Positions 52,536-55,372 of a stretch of DNA of 55,372 bases are shown here, piece after piece. A model generated the notes under the pieces. That model was given only the letters and a program-made list of their open reading frames with translations. It had not been told where the DNA came from and did no database searches. Position 1 is the first letter of the stretch. The number at the start of each line of letters is the position of its first letter. The position numbers and the translations under genes were made by a program. The DNA is from Bacteroidetes bacterium 37-13 (GTDB taxonomy: Bacteria; Bacteroidota; Bacteroidia; Chitinophagales; LD1). The DNA lies in contig MKTC01000035.1 in the NCBI GenBank assembly GCA_001897535.1, positions 1 through 55,372 on the forward strand, in the 5' to 3' direction.

Positions 52536-55372
52536 ATGACAAAAACTAGACTCTCAATTTATTTTTTTATAGTTTTTTCTATTGCGAGTATTTCCAAACT
52601 ATGCGCACAAGAGTTCACTACCGAAGGTAAAGACTTTTGGTTTGGGTTCATGGAAAACACTTTAGGTTCACCACCTGATACACTTTTGGTTTCTATGAGT
52701 TCGCGGATTGCCGCAACTGCCACAGTCTCAATTCCATTAAACGGTTGGACTCAAACGGTTAATATTCCTGCTAACACCTCAGTTTCAGTTGGTATTCCAA
52801 AATCTTTAGCCATGGCTTCGGGTTGTGGCGCAAAACTTCCAAGAGGTTGCAGAATTCAGGCAACAGAAAAAATAAGTGCTTATGCACTAAACTTTCAAGG
52901 TTTTTCAGCAGATGCTTCTCTCCTAATTCCCACCACCACTTTGGGCGATAAATACTATTTGAATACTTACAGAGAAAATTTTAGCAATTCGCGCCAAACG
53001 CAAATGTTGATTGTGGCGGCTTATCCAAATTCAACTATACAAATTACACCTACGGTGGCAACAAGTTGTGGAAATGCAGCAGGCGTACCTTTTCAAATAA
53101 ATTTAAACCAAGGTGAAGTTTACAACTTAGAATCGGCTGGAGATTTAACTGGAACTTATGTTCAATCAATTGATAACGGACAAGGTTGTAAGAAATTCGT
53201 TTTACTATCAGGAAATTTTTGTACAGCTGTTGGCGAGCAGTGCTGCTGCGACCATTTATTCGATATAAATTTTCACAACGAATCTTGGGGAAAGAATTAT
53301 ATACTCCCAAATCTTAGAACAAGAAATGTAACGAGATTTAGAGTTGTAGCACAACAAAATGGCACACAAGTTTCGGTGAATGGCGGCCCTGTTCAGAATC
53401 TAAATGCAGGCCAGTTTTATCAATTTGATTTAACAGCAAATGGAAGCGTAACTTCAAATAACCCAATTGCTGTGATGCAGTTGAGTATGAGCGGAGATGC
53501 TGATGGCACAAGCGCAGACCCATTTATGATAACCTTAGGACCAAATGAGCAAACAATGAAAGAAATTACTTTCAACACTTTGTTCAACTCAGGCAATTCA
53601 CCAACATACTATGCCACAATTGTTACCAAAACAAACAGTACAGGACTTCTAACTTTAGATGGCGCTCCTGTGGCAGGTTTCACTCCTGTGGCTTCAAATC
53701 CGGCTTATTCAATTGCATCACCGAATGTTGCATTCGGCAGCCATACCTTGCGTAGTGATAGTGGTTTCTTGGCTTATATTTATGAATATGCCAGCTATGA
53801 ATCTTTCGGCTATTCGGCCGGTGCTAATTTAACCAACCTGTTTGCAAGTTTTGAATATGCTTCTTCAAGACACGATTCTATTTTTTGCCCGGGCGATACG
53901 GTTTTTTTTCAAGGTGTTGGAGATCCTTCAATTTTAAGTTATGAATGGGATTTTGGAGATGGAGATACCTCTAAACAACAAAATCCAAAACATGTTTATA
54001 CAACACTGGGCGACTTTACCGTAAATATGATTATTCAGCGGCAAAATAGTTGCGATAAAGATACCATTCCAGGCAAAGTGAAAATTTTAGGACCTCCGGT
54101 TACCAATGTACCAGACGATACAATTTGTATAGGAACTTCCATTACAGTAAGCGTAAACAGTCCGGATTCAATTCGTTGGAGCACTGGCGATACCACTTCT
54201 TCCATCACACTTTGGCCTTCGGCTACTACTTCTTATTCTGTTTATACTAAAAATGTGGCTTGTGCCGGAATGCCTGATACATTTACTGTAAACATTCGAG
54301 ATCCAAAAGTAGATTTTACCACTTCGCCTCAGTGCTTTGGAAATCCAATTCGTTTTACACCGTTTGCGTCTACTTCGCTGCAATCGTTTAGTTGGGATTA
54401 TGGCGATGGAAATTTTGAAAGTTACAATTCTGCCACATTAAACTATCGAGACCATACATATACTGCTCCAGGAAATTATTCTGTTACACTTGCTATTCAA
54501 GATTCAACAGGCTGCAAAGATACTATCGTTAAAAATGTTTCAGTCTTTCCATTGCTGAACCAAAATTTCACGGTTGGCAATATTTGTCTTAATGGCATTG
54601 CTTCAATCGTAAATAATACAACTGTGGTGAGCGGAAGTGTACACAGCCAATGGAATTGGGGCGATGGAAGTGCCATAGATACCAGCTTCTCTCCTACACA
54701 TCTTTACGCAACAACAGGCAGCTTTGATATTACTTATATTGCCGCAACAGATAGCGGCTGTAGCGACACTTTAGTACGGCAGATAATTGTGTATGATACG
54801 GCAGCCGTGAGTTTCACAGCTAATGATACTTGCTTGGGCAATGCTATACAGTTTGTAAATACCTCAAGCGCTCCACCTGGTTCTACTCCTTTGTGGTATT
54901 TTGGTGATGGTACTCAAAGTAGCGATACTTCACCCGTACATTCTTACACAACAGCAGGAATATTTAATGTTACTGCCATCGCACTCACGCCTTTTGGTTG
55001 TAATGATACAGTAATACAGCAAGTTGAAGTTTTTCCAAATCCAATACCAAATTTTGTTTCGGATAGCGTGTGCGATGGAACAACAATACAATTTGTAAAC
55101 TCATCTTCCATTGCATCAGGAACTTATACTTCTGCATGGAATTTTGGCGATGGAGCAAATGATATTTCTAAAGATCCTTCGCATTTGTATGCCAGTACCG
55201 GAAATTACAATGTGGTGCTAACACTAACTTCCAATTATGGCTGTGTAGATTCTGCACAAAAAGTTGCATTAGTTTCTCCAAATCCAACAGCAGCTTTCAC
55301 ACTTAGCGATGTTTGTAACGATAGCACTTTAAGCGCCACCAATACTTCAAGCGTTTCCGGTGGAACAATTAA
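52536..55372 (+). CDS. IgGFc-binding/PKD surface protein, 5' part (runs off the window)
   Basis: The open frame has a signal peptide (ending KLCAQ) and no stop before the window end; at least 945 residues are present. Residues about 25-430 resemble the IgGFc-binding N-terminal domain (KDFWFGFMEN, TVSIPLNGWTQTVNIPANTS). Then come at least five PKD-type blocks with a WDFGDG-like core (EWDFGDG, SWDYGDG, NWGDG, WYFGDG, WNFGDG) and a sixth that is cut. Such proteins in Bacteroidota usually end in type IX sorting or gliding-motility domains, but the end is not visible here. Probably an adhesin or matrix-binding protein. Confidence 0.88.
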   Translation, partial: MTKTRLSIYFFIVFSIASISKLCAQEFTTEGKDFWFGFMENTLGSPPDTLLVSMSSRIAATATVSIPLNGWTQTVNIPANTSVSVGIPKSLAMASGCGAKLPRGCRIQATEKISAYALNFQGFSADASLLIPTTTLGDKYYLNTYRENFSNSRQTQMLIVAAYPNSTIQITPTVATSCGNAAGVPFQINLNQGEVYNLESAGDLTGTYVQSIDNGQGCKKFVLLSGNFCTAVGEQCCCDHLFDINFHNESWGKNYILPNLRTRNVTRFRVVAQQNGTQVSVNGGPVQNLNAGQFYQFDLTANGSVTSNNPIAVMQLSMSGDADGTSADPFMITLGPNEQTMKEITFNTLFNSGNSPTYYATIVTKTNSTGLLTLDGAPVAGFTPVASNPAYSIASPNVAFGSHTLRSDSGFLAYIYEYASYESFGYSAGANLTNLFASFEYASSRHDSIFCPGDTVFFQGVGDPSILSYEWDFGDGDTSKQQNPKHVYTTLGDFTVNMIIQRQNSCDKDTIPGKVKILGPPVTNVPDDTICIGTSITVSVNSPDSIRWSTGDTTSSITLWPSATTSYSVYTKNVACAGMPDTFTVNIRDPKVDFTTSPQCFGNPIRFTPFASTSLQSFSWDYGDGNFESYNSATLNYRDHTYTAPGNYSVTLAIQDSTGCKDTIVKNVSVFPLLNQNFTVGNICLNGIASIVNNTTVVSGSVHSQWNWGDGSAIDTSFSPTHLYATTGSFDITYIAATDSGCSDTLVRQIIVYDTAAVSFTANDTCLGNAIQFVNTSSAPPGSTPLWYFGDGTQSSDTSPVHSYTTAGIFNVTAIALTPFGCNDTVIQQVEVFPNPIPNFVSDSVCDGTTIQFVNSSSIASGTYTSAWNFGDGANDISKDPSHLYASTGNYNVVLTLTSNYGCVDSAQKVALVSPNPTAAFTLSDVCNDSTLSATNTSSVSGGTI

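Overview
The window is a compact, AT-rich bacterial chromosome segment from a member of the Bacteroidota. Four things point to this phylum: type IX secretion C-terminal sorting domains (genes at 35879 and 41353), PKD-domain cell-surface proteins, Bacteroidota-style TAnnTTTG promoter elements with few Shine-Dalgarno sites, and a BshA-type bacillithiol gene. A Chitinophagales- or Sphingobacteriia-like lineage is my guess; no rRNA gene is present to settle it. I saw no tRNA or rRNA genes, and no gene-free stretch exceeds 300 bases.

Layout. 1-9.2 kb: aldehyde dehydrogenase, bacillithiol glycosyltransferase BshA, an NlpC/P60 cell-wall hydrolase, an alpha/beta hydrolase, the selenium pair SelD and MnmH (tRNA 2-selenouridine), a secreted penicillin-binding-like serine hydrolase and a MscS channel. 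9.2-11.8 kb: biotin carboxylase, its biotin carrier and elongation factor P on the minus strand. 11.9-17.4 kb: a PKD lipoprotein, a propeller-like protein, YidD, a Nudix hydrolase, a coiled-coil protein coupled to LptE, and a DegP/HtrA protease. 17.5-25.4 kb: DapF, DAHP synthase, ValS, the threonylcarbamoyl-AMP synthase, YceI, a MarR regulator and a fatty acid desaturase.

25.4-27.8 kb is the most unusual part: a collapsed type II-C CRISPR-Cas locus. It keeps a probable tracrRNA with its terminator and an open 367-codon stump of cas9 (RuvC-I, bridge helix, early REC only). It also keeps one lone CRISPR repeat that appears to be split by a 14-base palindrome. The rest of cas9, cas1, cas2 and the spacers are gone, and a HIRAN-domain gene sits in the gap.

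27.9-30.9 kb: a Tat-exported metallophosphatase, DnaA, and a small lipoprotein whose start codon lies inside the apparent dnaA terminator hairpin. 31-35.7 kb: a five-gene phosphorelay (membrane kinase, receiver, hybrid kinase, Hpt, membrane-anchored receiver). 35.9-42.4 kb: a type IX-secreted protein, PurB, then a minus-strand run of trypsin-like protease, exported protein, rhodanese, OmpH/Skp and flippase. 42.4-52.3 kb: a CxxCH protein, ScpA, a fusion of a CrtC-like domain with a eukaryotic-type geranylgeranyl diphosphate synthase, an SDR, a TPR-like protein, an AsmA-like protein, a second membrane kinase and a membrane protein with an HExxH motif. 52.5 kb to the end: the 5' part of a large IgGFc-binding/PKD surface protein that runs off the window.

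Most genes are housekeeping (translation, nucleotide and amino-acid synthesis, envelope assembly). The accessory interest lies in the CRISPR relic, the terminator that overlaps a start codon, the terpenoid fusion enzyme and the phosphorelay block.
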